DNA of 64,000 nt from Micromonospora rubida. GTDB taxonomy: Bacteria; Actinomycetota; Actinomycetes; Mycobacteriales; Micromonosporaceae. Position numbers and translations under genes: made by a program. The DNA lies in assembly GCF_009908295.1 (NCBI RefSeq), contig NZ_JAAALO010000004.1, positions 62,001 to 126,000 on the forward strand, in the 5' to 3' direction. Below, piece after piece: positions 50,095-59,024 of this stretch; within the stretch, counting starts at the first letter, position 1; each line of letters begins with the position of its first letter. The notes beneath the pieces are model-generated. The model was not told the DNA's origin. It searched no databases and worked only from the letters and a program-made list of their open reading frames with translations.

Positions 50095-51140
50095 CCGGGC
50101 GTCTCGTGACGTGGCTGAACCGGGTGCTGCCCCGGCCGCTCGACCCGGTCCGCTCGATCAAGGTGAAGCTGGGCGTCCTGCTGGTCACCTCGGGCACCGC
50201 CGGCCTGTCCTACTTCTGGTACGCCATCGGCTGGCTGCCCCCGATGACCTCGGCGACGGCGATCGGCCTGGCCCTGCTCACCTCGCAGGTGCTCGCGCAC
50301 GGGATGACCTCACCGCTGCGGGAGATGACGGCGGCGGCCGGGGCGATGGCCCGGGGCGACTACTCCCGGCGGGTCCGGGCCACCTCCCGCGACGAGGTCG
50401 GCGAGCTGGCCCACGCGTTCAACAAGATGGCCGCCGACCTCGCCGCGGCCGACCAGCGCCGGCGGGAGCTGATCGCGAACGTCTCGCACGAGTTGCGTAC
50501 GCCGATCACCGCGCTGCGGGGGGTGCTGGAGAACCTGGTCGACGGCATCGCCCCGACCGAGCCGGCCGCGCTGCGCACCGCGTTGGCCCAGACCGAGCGG
50601 CTCAGTTACCTCGTCGCAGACCTGCTCGACCTGTCCCGGCTGGACGCCGGGGTGGTACCGCTGCGCCGGACGCAGATCGACGTCGCCGAGTTCCTCGACG
50701 AGGCCGTGGAACACGCGGCGGCGACCGCCGCCGGGGTCGGGCGGGACGTCCGCTTCCGGCTCGACCCGCTGCCGGCCCCGCTGACCGTGTACGCGGACCC
50801 GGCGCGGCTGCACCAGGTCTTCGCCAACCTGCTGGACAACGCCGCCCGGCACAGCCCGGCGGGAGGAACGGTGCTGGTCAGCGCGGAGGAGCAGGACGAC
50901 CACCTGCACTTCGAGGTCACCGACGAGGGCGAGGGCATCCCGGTCGCCGAGCGCTCCCGGGTGTTCGAGCGGTTCACCCGGGGCGACCGGTCGGGGGGCG
51001 GCGGGACCGGGCTGGGCCTGGCGATCGCGCACTGGGTGGTGGAGCTGCACGGCGGCGCCATCGCCGTCCTGGACCCCCACCCGGGCTCCCACCCCGGCTG
51101 CCGCATCCGCGTGTCCCTCCCCCACCCCACGCACCCCTGA
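50091..51140 (+). CDS. HAMP-type sensor histidine kinase
   Basis: A 349-residue membrane kinase. Two N-terminal helices are followed by a HAMP domain (PLREMTAAAGAMARGDYSRRV), His133 in IANVSHELRTPITAL, and an ATPase domain with LLDNAARHS, DEGEGIP and GTGLGLAIAHWVVELHGG. The sensor part between the helices is very short, so it may sense the membrane itself. It forms a two-component system with the regulator upstream. Confidence 0.92.
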   Translation: MTGRLVTWLNRVLPRPLDPVRSIKVKLGVLLVTSGTAGLSYFWYAIGWLPPMTSATAIGLALLTSQVLAHGMTSPLREMTAAAGAMARGDYSRRVRATSRDEVGELAHAFNKMAADLAAADQRRRELIANVSHELRTPITALRGVLENLVDGIAPTEPAALRTALAQTERLSYLVADLLDLSRLDAGVVPLRRTQIDVAEFLDEAVEHAAATAAGVGRDVRFRLDPLPAPLTVYADPARLHQVFANLLDNAARHSPAGGTVLVSAEEQDDHLHFEVTDEGEGIPVAERSRVFERFTRGDRSGGGGTGLGLAIAHWVVELHGGAIAVLDPHPGSHPGCRIRVSLPHPTHP

Positions 51141-51190
51141 CCTCCCTCCTTCCCCTCTTTCCCCCCCTCGGTGTCGATCAAGGAGTTGCG

Positions 51191-53191
51191 GTGCCCGATA
51201 AGAGCGACAAATCAGCAGACGTACCCCAACACGAGCCCATGATCGACGGGAAGATGGCGGCCGGAACCGGGCAGCAGGTCGTGGTCGCGGGCGACGGAGG
51301 GCAGGTCACCTCCGGGACGCCCCGGACGGGGGTGCCGTCGCAGACAGGGCTGCCGCCACAGACAGGAGTGCCGTCGCAGACGGGGGTGCCGCCGCAGACA
51401 GGAGTGCCAGCACGGACTGGGCTGCCCGCGCGGCCACCGTCCTTTCTTGAGCGGCGGTGGCCCGGGCCGAACGGCCCGGCCAGGCCCGTGGTGCTCGGCG
51501 CGGTGGCCGTGGCCGCCGCGGTGGCGGCGTTCTTCGTCCCCTTCGACCGCCCCGGGCTCGGCTGGCTGGTGGCGGTGCTCGCCGCGACCGCCGCGCTCGT
51601 CACCGCCGGCACGGGACGCCGGGACCCCGCACCGGACGGTTCGACGCTCGGCCCGGCGTCCGATCCACCAGCCGGCACGGTGGTCCTTTCGGAGGCGACT
51701 GCCGGCACCGACGTCTCCCCCGAGACGACCGCCCGAACCGGGGCGGCTGCCGGGTCCGCCGACCGTCCCGACGCCACGGGGGCGCCGGGGCGGGCGGCGG
51801 ACCCGGCCCCGGGCCGGGCACTGGACCGGGCGGAAGGCCGGGCGGAAGGCCGGGCGGAAGGCCGGGCGGAAGGCCGGGCGGAAGGCCGGGCGGAAGGCCG
51901 GGCGGAAGGCCGGGCGCCGAGGCGGGCGCCGGACCGGCTGATCTGGGCCGTCGCCACCATCGCCCTCGTCTCGGTCGGGTACGTCCGGGCGGCCGGCTGG
52001 CTCTTCGTGCTCTGCCTGCTCGCCGCCGTGGTCACCGGCATCCTCGCCGTGGCGGGTGGCCGGACGCCGCTGGGCATGCTCACGGCCGCTTGGCTCACCC
52101 CGGCGGCCCCGTTCCGGGCGCTCCCCTGGGCGGGACGCGGGCTGCCCCGGTCCGGCCCCGGCGGGTCGACGGTCGGGCGCAGCCTCGCCACCGTCGCCGC
52201 GTCGGCGGCGCTGCTGCTCGTCTTCGGCCTGCTCTTCTCCTCGGCCGACGCGGTCTTCGCCGACCTGGTGACGGGCCTGCTGCCCGAGGTGTCGGTGGGC
52301 GCGACGATCGGCTGGCTGTTCCGCTGCGTGCTGATCGGCGCTGGCCTGCTCGGCGCGGCGTACCTGCTGGCGGCTCCGGCCGACCTGGACGGGCTGCGGG
52401 CCGCCCCGGCCCGGCCCGTGCGCCGGCTGGAGTGGGTGGTGCCGCTGGCCCTGCTCGACACGCTGTTCGCCGCGTTCGTGCTGGTGCAGCTCACCGTGCT
52501 GTTCGGCGGCTCCGCCCACGTGCTGCGCACCGCCGGCCTCAGCTACGCCCAGTACGGCCGCGGCGGCTTCTGGCAGCTGCTGACGGTCTCCGCCCTCACC
52601 CTGCTGGTGATCGCCGGGACCACCCGTTGGGCGCCCCGGGCCACCCGAGCCGACCGGCTACTGTTCCGGCTCCTGCTCGGCACGCTCACCGCGCTCAGCC
52701 TGGTCGTGGTCGCCTCGGCGCTGTACCGGATGCAGGTGTACGCCGACGCGTACGGGGCGACCCGGCTGCGGCTGGTGGTGGCCGCCGTCGAGCTGTGGCT
52801 CGGGGCGCTGTTCGTCCTGGTCGGGGTGGCCGTGGTGCGCCTGCGGGCCGGCTGGCTGCCGCAGCTGGTGGTGGGTACGGCGGTGCTCGCCCTGCTCGGG
52901 TTGGCGGCCGTCAACCCGGACCGGCTGATCGCCGAGCGCAACGTCGACCGGTACCGGCTGACCGGAATGATCGACGTGCAGTACGCCTCCCAGCTCTCCG
53001 CCGACGCGGTGCCGGCGCTGGACCGGCTGCCCGAGCCGCTGCGCTCCTGCGCGCTGCGGTACATCGCCATCGAGCTGCCGGTCGACCACGTCAGGACCGC
53101 CAACCTGGGCCGGGCGACGGCCCGTGACCTGCTGGACCTGTCGCCGACAGGTACGACGGCCCTGAGCTGCCCAACCTTCCGCCGCGGGTGA
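51191..53191 (+). CDS. DUF4173 multi-pass membrane protein with low-complexity N-terminus
   Basis: A 666-residue membrane protein. Residues 1-75 contain a TGVPxQ repeat (about six copies); a two-helix segment follows, then a linker with seven RAEG repeats, and then the DUF4173 core of about eight helices ending in VNPDRLIAERNVDRYR, the family's usual late block. Function unknown; such genes often accompany two-component systems. The GTG at 51191 follows AAGGAG, inside a short interspersed motif shared with 58903. Confidence 0.82.
   Translation: MPDKSDKSADVPQHEPMIDGKMAAGTGQQVVVAGDGGQVTSGTPRTGVPSQTGLPPQTGVPSQTGVPPQTGVPARTGLPARPPSFLERRWPGPNGPARPVVLGAVAVAAAVAAFFVPFDRPGLGWLVAVLAATAALVTAGTGRRDPAPDGSTLGPASDPPAGTVVLSEATAGTDVSPETTARTGAAAGSADRPDATGAPGRAADPAPGRALDRAEGRAEGRAEGRAEGRAEGRAEGRAEGRAPRRAPDRLIWAVATIALVSVGYVRAAGWLFVLCLLAAVVTGILAVAGGRTPLGMLTAAWLTPAAPFRALPWAGRGLPRSGPGGSTVGRSLATVAASAALLLVFGLLFSSADAVFADLVTGLLPEVSVGATIGWLFRCVLIGAGLLGAAYLLAAPADLDGLRAAPARPVRRLEWVVPLALLDTLFAAFVLVQLTVLFGGSAHVLRTAGLSYAQYGRGGFWQLLTVSALTLLVIAGTTRWAPRATRADRLLFRLLLGTLTALSLVVVASALYRMQVYADAYGATRLRLVVAAVELWLGALFVLVGVAVVRLRAGWLPQLVVGTAVLALLGLAAVNPDRLIAERNVDRYRLTGMIDVQYASQLSADAVPALDRLPEPLRSCALRYIAIELPVDHVRTANLGRATARDLLDLSPTGTTALSCPTFRRG
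51828..51912 (+). repeat. 12-bp tandem repeat (7 copies, RAEG)
   Basis: Seven perfect copies of gggcggaaggcc, in frame inside the DUF4173 gene, encoding the Arg-Ala-Glu-Gly linker. Being in units of 12 bp, copy change would not shift the frame. Confidence 0.9.
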
Positions 53192-53258
53192 GGACCGATT
53201 TGCGGACGGCCCGACGGACAGCAGCCCCGCGCGGCGGACGTCCACCGCACGACCGCCC

Positions 53259-53286
53259 TTGACAATCCCGTCGATCGGGCGAGACT
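53259..53286 (+). promoter_or_regulatory. Consensus promoter of the symporter operon (leaderless)
   Basis: TTGACA (53259-53264) and GAGACT (53281-53286) are separated by 16 bp. The GTG at 53293 lies 7 nt after the -10, so the message probably starts at its own initiation codon. Confidence 0.6.
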
Positions 53287-53292
53287 GCCGGG

Positions 53293-53778
53293 GTGGCCGC
53301 ACCCGACGATCCCGTACCGCCACCCCGGGCCCCGGGCCCGGCCGGGTCACCGGTCACCCCGACCCGGACGCCGGTGCCCACGACCGAGGCGTCGGGCCGG
53401 ATGCCGGTCGCGCCGGGCCGGACCCGGGTCGTGCTGGCCGAGGTGTCCCGCCGGGAGCCCGGGGCGGACCGGGCCCGGGCCGAGCTGACCCAGCAGACCC
53501 GGGTGGGGGAGGCGCTGGTCCGGGGGCTGGTCCGGGCCCAGCTCGCGTTGGCGCTGCGGCTGAGCCTGGTGGTGCTGATCGGGCTGGGCGGCCTGCCCTT
53601 GCTGTTCGCCATCGCGCCGGCGGTCAGCCGGGTCACCGTGTTCGGGGTGAACCTGCCCTGGCTGCTGCTGGGGGTGGCGTCGTTCCCGTTCCTGATCGCC
53701 GTCGGGTGGGCGTACGTGCGGCTGGCGGAGCGCAACGAGCAGGACTTCACCGACCTGGTCCAGCGGCCGGAGCGCTGA
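53293..53778 (+). CDS. Small membrane partner of the solute symporter
   Basis: A 161-residue protein with a Pro-rich N-terminal half and two membrane helices (about 84-108 and 118-142) before a charged end (YVRLAERNEQDFTDLVQRPER). It lies 1 bp ahead of the symporter gene, the same position that DUF485 proteins hold in acetate-symporter operons. The helix pair and the end motif resemble the DUF485 protein at 59762, but similarity is low. Confidence 0.7.
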   Translation: MAAPDDPVPPPRAPGPAGSPVTPTRTPVPTTEASGRMPVAPGRTRVVLAEVSRREPGADRARAELTQQTRVGEALVRGLVRAQLALALRLSLVVLIGLGGLPLLFAIAPAVSRVTVFGVNLPWLLLGVASFPFLIAVGWAYVRLAERNEQDFTDLVQRPER

Positions 53779-53779
53779 G

Positions 53780-55438
53780 ATGGGCAACGGGTACGTCGTC
53801 CCGGCGATCGTCGCGGTCACCCTGGTCACCGTCGGAATCGGCTTCTACGGGCTGCGGCTGGCCCGGACCACCTCCGACTTCCTGGTCGCCTCCCGCTCGG
53901 TCAGCCCGACCTGGAACGCCGCCGCGATCGGCGGGGAGTACCTGTCGGCGGCGAGCTTCCTCGGCGTGGCCGGGCTGATCCTCAAGTACGGCGTGGACGT
54001 GCTCTGGTACCCCGTCGGCTTCGCGGCCGGCTACCTGGCGCTGCTGCTGTTCGTGGCCGCGCCGCTGCGCCGCTCCGGGGCGTTCACCCTGCCGGACTTC
54101 TGCGAGCTGCGGCTCGGCTCGCGCCGGCTGCGCACCCTGGCCACCGCCTTCGTGATCTTCATCGGCTGGCTGTACCTGGTGCCGCAGCTACAGGGGGCGG
54201 GGCTGACCCTGGCCACGCTGACCGGGGCGGCGTACCCGGTCGGGGCGGTGCTGGTGGCGGTGGTGGTCACCGCGAACGTGGCGCTGGGCGGGATGCGGGC
54301 GATCACCTTCGTCCAGGCGTTCCAGTACTGGCTGAAGCTCACCGCACTCGCCGTACCCGCGATCTTCCTGGTGTTGCAGTGGCAGGCCGACGCCCGCCCG
54401 GCGGTGACCCCGCCCGACGGGCCGGCGTTCCGGACCGCGATCACCGTCGTGGTCGAGCACCGGGCGACCCTCACCTTCCCCGACGGCGACGCCCGCGAGG
54501 TACGCCCCGGCGACCGTCTCGACTTCGCGGCCGGCGACCCGGTGCCGCAGGTCTCCGGCGCGGCCACCGAAGCCGCCGACTGGCTGCTGCCGGACACCGC
54601 CGGGGACGACGACCGGGGGCTGTTCGCCACGTACTCGCTGATCCTGGCCACGTTCCTGGGCACCATGGGGCTGCCGCACGTGCTCGTCCGGTTCTACACC
54701 AACCCGGACGGCGCGGCGGCCCGACGCACCACCCTGGTGGTGCTGGCCCTGGTGGGCGCGTTCTACCTGCTGCCCACCCTGTACGGGGTGCTGGGCCGGA
54801 TCTACACCCCACAGCTGCTGGTCACGGGGCAGACGGACGCGGTGGTGGTGCTGCTGCCCGGGGCGGCGCTCGGGGACGGCACGACCGGCCGGCTGCTCGC
54901 CGCGCTGGTCGCCGCCGGGGCGTTCGCCGCGTTCCTGTCCACCTCGTCCGGGCTGCTCACCAGCGTGGCCGGGGTGATCTCCACGGACGTGCTGGGGCGC
55001 GGCTCGGTACGCGGCTTCCGGCTGGCCACGGTGATCGCGGGCGGGGTGCCGACGGTGCTCGCGCTGAACGTCTCGGGGCTGGACGTCTCCCAGGTGGTGG
55101 GGCTGGCCTTCGCGGTCGCCGCGTCCAGCTTCTGCCCGCTGCTGGTGCTGGGCATCTGGTGGCGCGGCCTGACCGACGTGGGCGCCGCAGCCGGGGTGCT
55201 GGTGGGCGGCGGAGCGGCCGTCGGGGCGGTGCTGCTGACGGTGCTCGGGCCGCCGCTGTCCGGCTGGCCGGCCACGCTCACCACGCAGCCGGCCGCCTGG
55301 ACCGTCCCGCTCGCCTTCACGGTCATGGTCGCGGTGTCGACGGCGACCCGCCGCAGGCTCCCCGCCGACGTCGCCGGCATCATGCTCCGCCTGCACTCCC
55401 CCGAGGCGCTCCGCGCCGAGGGAAGGTCCCCTGCCTGA
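53780..55438 (+). CDS. Sodium/solute symporter, acetate/pyruvate type (SSS family)
   Basis: A 552-residue transporter with about 13 helices. Sodium-symporter features are TTSDFLVASRSVSPTWNAAAIGGEYLSAASFLG near the start and GTMGLPHVLVRFYTNPDG in the middle. An extra soluble segment (about residues 205-275) lies in an outer loop and is not found in the second symporter at 60144; this is a distinguishing mark. It probably takes up acetate, pyruvate or a similar acid with Na+ or H+. Confidence 0.88.
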   Translation: MGNGYVVPAIVAVTLVTVGIGFYGLRLARTTSDFLVASRSVSPTWNAAAIGGEYLSAASFLGVAGLILKYGVDVLWYPVGFAAGYLALLLFVAAPLRRSGAFTLPDFCELRLGSRRLRTLATAFVIFIGWLYLVPQLQGAGLTLATLTGAAYPVGAVLVAVVVTANVALGGMRAITFVQAFQYWLKLTALAVPAIFLVLQWQADARPAVTPPDGPAFRTAITVVVEHRATLTFPDGDAREVRPGDRLDFAAGDPVPQVSGAATEAADWLLPDTAGDDDRGLFATYSLILATFLGTMGLPHVLVRFYTNPDGAAARRTTLVVLALVGAFYLLPTLYGVLGRIYTPQLLVTGQTDAVVVLLPGAALGDGTTGRLLAALVAAGAFAAFLSTSSGLLTSVAGVISTDVLGRGSVRGFRLATVIAGGVPTVLALNVSGLDVSQVVGLAFAVAASSFCPLLVLGIWWRGLTDVGAAAGVLVGGGAAVGAVLLTVLGPPLSGWPATLTTQPAAWTVPLAFTVMVAVSTATRRRLPADVAGIMLRLHSPEALRAEGRSPA

Positions 55439-55543
55439 CGCCCGCCGTGCAGGGCTGCCCACGGACGGCCCCGGAACCGCCTCCTGCCAGAGGAGGAGGA
55501 CGGGCTCGTCCCGTGGCGGGAGCGTTCACTAGTCCCGGCCGGA

Positions 55544-55549
55544 TACGGT
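55544..55549 (+). promoter_or_regulatory. Predicted -10 of leaderless promoter (ABC operon)
   Basis: TACGGT lies 6 nt before the ATG at 55556 and there is no Shine-Dalgarno sequence between. No consensus -35 seen. Confidence 0.45.
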
Positions 55550-55555
55550 CGGACC

Positions 55556-56320
55556 ATGACTGATGAGCACCCCGCGCTCGCGCTGCGTGGCCTCGCCAAG
55601 CGGTTCGACGGCAAGGTGGCGGTGGCCCACGTCGACCTCGACGTCCCGGCCGGCTCGTTCTACGGGCTGCTCGGCCCGAACGGCGCCGGCAAGACCACCA
55701 CCCTGTCCATGGCGGTCGGGCTGCTCCGCCCGGACGCGGGCGAGGCGTGGGTGCTCGGGCACGACGTGTGGGCCGACCCGGTCCGGGCAAAGCAGCTCCT
55801 CGGCGTGATGCCGGACGGCGTGCGGCTGTTCGACCGGCTCACCGGGGCGGAGTTGCTGGCGTACCACGGTCTGCTGCGCGGCATGGACCCGGCGGTGGTC
55901 GACCAGCGGGCGGCGGAGCTGCTCGACGTGCTCGCCCTCGGCGATGCCGGCCGGACCCTGGTGGTGGACTACTCCGCCGGCATGAGGAAGAAGATCGGCC
56001 TGGCCTGCGCGCTGCTGCACGGGCCCCGGCTGCTGGTGCTCGACGAGCCGTTCGAGGCGGTCGACCCGGTGTCGGCGGCGCTGATCCGGGACATCCTGCA
56101 CCGGTACGTCGTCGGCGGCGGGACGGTCGTCTTCTCCAGCCACGTGATGGAGGTCGTGGAGCGGCTCTGCTCACACGTGGCGATCCTCGCCGACGGGACG
56201 ATCAAGCGGGTCGGCACCCTCTCCGAGGTGCGCGGCGACCGCTCGCTGGAAGACGTGTTCGTCGAGGTGGTCGGCGGGCGCACCGCGACGGGCGAGGAGT
56301 TGGCGTGGCTGTCCCGGTGA
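55556..56320 (+). CDS. ABC transporter ATP-binding protein
   Basis: A 254-residue ABC ATPase. Walker A is GPNGAGKTTT, Walker B LLVLDEPFEAVDP, and the H-loop SSHVMEVVE. The signature motif reads YSAGMRKK rather than LSGGQ, as often in export-type ATPases of this group. It works with the permease encoded by the next gene, which overlaps it. Exported substrate unknown. Confidence 0.92.
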   Translation: MTDEHPALALRGLAKRFDGKVAVAHVDLDVPAGSFYGLLGPNGAGKTTTLSMAVGLLRPDAGEAWVLGHDVWADPVRAKQLLGVMPDGVRLFDRLTGAELLAYHGLLRGMDPAVVDQRAAELLDVLALGDAGRTLVVDYSAGMRKKIGLACALLHGPRLLVLDEPFEAVDPVSAALIRDILHRYVVGGGTVVFSSHVMEVVERLCSHVAILADGTIKRVGTLSEVRGDRSLEDVFVEVVGGRTATGEELAWLSR

Positions 56321-58020
56321 CCGTGCCCGACGCCACTGCGGCTCCAGCCGCCCTCACCGAGCGGGCCCGACCGGTCTCGGCCCGGCACTTCGTGCGGCTC
56401 AAGCTGCGGGTGATGGGCAACAACTTCCGTGGCCAGGGCTGGCGGGTCGCGATGTTCGTGGGCGGGGTGATCGGCGGGCTCTGGTTCGCCGCCACCGGGT
56501 TCTTCCTGCTGGCCGCCCCCGGGCTGGCCGGCGAGCCGAAGTACGCGCTGATGGTCGCCGCGTTCGGCGGTGGCCTGCTGGTGCTCGGCTGGCTGCTGCT
56601 GCCGCTGGTCTTCTTCGGCGTGGACGAGACGCTCGACCCGGCCCGGTTCGCCCTGCTGCCGCTGACCCGGCGCACCCTGGTCACGGGGCTGCTCGCCGCC
56701 GCGCTGGTCAGCGTCCCGACGGTGGCGGTGCTGATCGCGACCTTCGGGCTGGTGCTCACCGCCGGCATGCTGGGCGGGTGGGCGGCGGCGCTGGTCGCGG
56801 CCGTCGGGGTGGCCGCCGGGCTGATCCTCTGCGTCGCCGCGAGCCGGGCGGTGACCAGCGCGTTCGCCACGATGCTGCGATCGCGGAGGGTGCGCGACCT
56901 GGCGGCCGTGCTGCTCGCGGTGCTCGCCGCGCTGCTGGGCCCGTTGCAGATCGTGGTGCTGGCCGCCGTGCGGCAGGCCGACTGGGACCGGCTGGCCGGG
57001 GTGGCCCGCATCGTCGGCTGGACCCCGTTCGGCGCCCCGTGGACGGTGGGCATCGACGTGGCCGAGGGGCGGGCGTGGGCGGCCCCGCTGAAGCTGCTGA
57101 TCACGGCGGCGGCCATCGGGGCGCTGCTGTGGTGGTGGTCCCGGTCGCTGGAGTCGGCGATGGTGGGGGCGGCCGGCGGGGGCACGGCGAAGGCCCGCAG
57201 CGGCCCGGTCGGCGGCGCGGTCAGGCAGCTCTTCCCCCGGGCTGTCGGCTGGGCCCGGCGGGACCGGTTCGGCGCGCTGGTCGCCCGGGAGTGCCGCTAC
57301 TGGTGGCGGGACGCCCGGCGGCGGGCCAACCTGATCACGATCGCGGTGATCGGGATCTTCGTGCCGGTAATGGTCAACTTCGGCGGGGCGAGCCTCTCCA
57401 CCGCCGACGGGATGGAGCTGGCCACGCCCGACTCCTCACCGGTGCTGGCCAGCCTCTCGGTGATCTTCGTCGGGGTGCTCGCCTCGGTCACCCTGGCCAA
57501 CCAGTTCGGCTTCGACGGCAGCGCGTACGCGGCGAACGTCGTCGCCGGGGTGCCGGGCCGGCTGGAGCTGCGGGCCCGGGCGGCGGCGTTCTCGGTGTAC
57601 GTGCTGCCGATCCTGGCCGTCGTCGCGGTCGTCCTGGCGGTGGTGCTGGGCCGGCCGGCGTGGCTGGGCCTGCTGGCCGGCACCCTGCTCGCCTCGTACG
57701 GGGTGGGGCTGGCGGTCAACGCGCTCATCTCGGTGCTCGGGGCGTACTCGCTGCCGGAGACGAGCAACCCGTTCGCGATGAACAGCGGGGCCGGGCTGGC
57801 GAAGGGCCTCCTCACCGTGCTGTCGATGATCGCCTCGACGGTCGCCGCAGTACCGATGGTGGTCGCGGCGGCGCTGCTCGGCGACGTCTGGCTCTGGCTG
57901 GCCCTGCCGCTGGGCCTCGCGTACGGCCTGGGCGCGGCGCTGCTCGGGACGTACCTGGCCGGGGACGTGCTCGATCGGCGGGCCCCGGAGCTGCTGACGG
58001 CCGTCACCCCGCGCCGCTGA
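56305..58020 (+). CDS. ABC transporter permease
   Basis: A 571-residue membrane protein with about 12 helices, in two halves separated by a charged segment (AVGWARRDRFGALVARECRYWWRD). It fits the ABC-2-type permeases that pair with single ATPases. The GTG at 56305 follows GAGGAG by 5 nt and lies inside the ATPase gene; a GTG at 56317 would give a GTGA overlap and is an alternative. Confidence 0.82.
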   Translation: MAVPVTVPDATAAPAALTERARPVSARHFVRLKLRVMGNNFRGQGWRVAMFVGGVIGGLWFAATGFFLLAAPGLAGEPKYALMVAAFGGGLLVLGWLLLPLVFFGVDETLDPARFALLPLTRRTLVTGLLAAALVSVPTVAVLIATFGLVLTAGMLGGWAAALVAAVGVAAGLILCVAASRAVTSAFATMLRSRRVRDLAAVLLAVLAALLGPLQIVVLAAVRQADWDRLAGVARIVGWTPFGAPWTVGIDVAEGRAWAAPLKLLITAAAIGALLWWWSRSLESAMVGAAGGGTAKARSGPVGGAVRQLFPRAVGWARRDRFGALVARECRYWWRDARRRANLITIAVIGIFVPVMVNFGGASLSTADGMELATPDSSPVLASLSVIFVGVLASVTLANQFGFDGSAYAANVVAGVPGRLELRARAAAFSVYVLPILAVVAVVLAVVLGRPAWLGLLAGTLLASYGVGLAVNALISVLGAYSLPETSNPFAMNSGAGLAKGLLTVLSMIASTVAAVPMVVAAALLGDVWLWLALPLGLAYGLGAALLGTYLAGDVLDRRAPELLTAVTPRR

Positions 58021-58070
58021 CGCCCGGCCCGGCCCAGCGGTGACGGTCAGCGGCGACGCGGGAACGCGGG

Positions 58071-58325
58071 TCAGCGGCGGCGCAGGAACGCGTAGAGGAA
58101 CTGGTTCCGGCTGACGTCGGTGACGTTGACCAGCTCCCACCCGAACTGGGACAGGTACTCGACGCCCTCCATCAGCCGGGTGACGCCGCTGTTCGTCATG
58201 CCGGGGCGGGCGAGCAGTGCGAGGTGCCGGTGTGGGTAGGCCCGCAGGTCCACCTCGTTGCGGGCCAGGGCATCGACGTCGAGGACGCGGGTCTGGGCGA
58301 GCTTCTGCGGCGTCACGGGGGCCAT
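58071..58325 (-). CDS. Small conserved protein (84 aa), unrecognised
   Basis: An 84-residue soluble protein. The second half (GVEYLSQFGWELVNVTDVSRNQFLYAFLRRR) has the pattern of small DUF4177/DUF5703-like proteins, in which WELV precedes a strand and an Arg-rich end. Function unknown. It lies 50 bp from the convergent permease gene. Confidence 0.65.
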   Translation of the reverse strand: MAPVTPQKLAQTRVLDVDALARNEVDLRAYPHRHLALLARPGMTNSGVTRLMEGVEYLSQFGWELVNVTDVSRNQFLYAFLRRR

Positions 58326-58405
58326 GCCGGCACGATAAGGCCCCCGCGCACGCGCCGGCCGGCCGCTCCCAGGCGTGGGTTGGCGAGCGGCGGCACAATG
58401 GGCCG

Positions 58406-58900
58406 ATGCCTGTCGTCGAGTCGGTGATCACCGTTCCGGTGCCGCCCGAGCTGGCGTTCGCGGTGTCGCAGACCGTCGCGCCGGTGCGCTACCGCTGGGA
58501 CCCGTTCGTCCGCGAGCAGCACTTCACCGACGGGGCGACCCGGCCCGGCAAGGGGGTGCGCACGTTCACCCGGTCCCGGCACGGCCTGATCATGGTCAGC
58601 GAGTACGTCTCCTTCGCCCCGCCGAGCCACGTCGGGATGAAGATGGTCCGGGGCCCGTGGTTCTTCGAGATGTTCGCGGGTGGCTGGCGGTTCGCGCCCG
58701 GCCCGGAGCCGGGCACGGCGGTCGCCACCTGGCGGTACAGCTTCCGCTGCCGCCCGGCGTTCCTGCGCCCGGTCGCCGACCGGATCGGGGTGTGGCTGCT
58801 GACCCGGGACATCCGCCGCCGGATCGCCGGGTACGCCGCCGGCTGCACCGACCCGGAGGTCCTGGCTGCCGCCCGCCACTCCCTCACCACCGACGAGTGA
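58406..58900 (+). CDS. SRPBCC (START-like) domain protein
   Basis: A 164-residue protein of the SRPBCC/polyketide-cyclase-like fold: a long hydrophobic cavity is formed by an N-terminal strand and helix (VITVPVPPELAFAVSQ), a curved sheet (GVRTFTRSRHGLIMVSEYVSF, GTAVATWRYSF) and a C-terminal helix. It could bind a lipid or aromatic ligand. The ATG at 58406 has no Shine-Dalgarno sequence and lies 6 nt after CACAAT, suggesting a leaderless start. Confidence 0.75.
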   Translation: MPVVESVITVPVPPELAFAVSQTVAPVRYRWDPFVREQHFTDGATRPGKGVRTFTRSRHGLIMVSEYVSFAPPSHVGMKMVRGPWFFEMFAGGWRFAPGPEPGTAVATWRYSFRCRPAFLRPVADRIGVWLLTRDIRRRIAGYAAGCTDPEVLAAARHSLTTDE

Positions 58901-58907
58901 GTCTCCT

Positions 58908-58970
58908 TGATCGTCTGTCGAGAAATGAGGCGCGGGCGGCGTGTCGTCCCCCGTTCTCAGCAGACGATCA
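58908..58970. terminator. Imperfect inverted repeat between two genes
   Basis: tgatcgtctgtcgagaa (58908-58924) pairs with ttctcagcagacgatca (58954-58970), 15 of 17 positions, loop of 29 nt. It begins 8 bp after the SRPBCC stop and could be a terminator or a protein-binding site. Confidence 0.45.
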
Positions 58971-59008
58971 CGGGCAACTGGGCTGGGTGCGCGCCCGGGG
59001 CGGCACAA

Positions 59009-59024
59009 TGTTTCACGTGAATCA
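59009..59024. promoter_or_regulatory. parS-like site (15/16 match)
   Basis: TGTTTCACGTGAATCA matches the parS consensus TGTTTCACGTGAAACA at 15 of 16 bases. It covers the end of the candidate -10 and the start codon of the flavin reductase gene. A ParB site here would place the window in the origin-proximal region of the chromosome. Confidence 0.7.
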
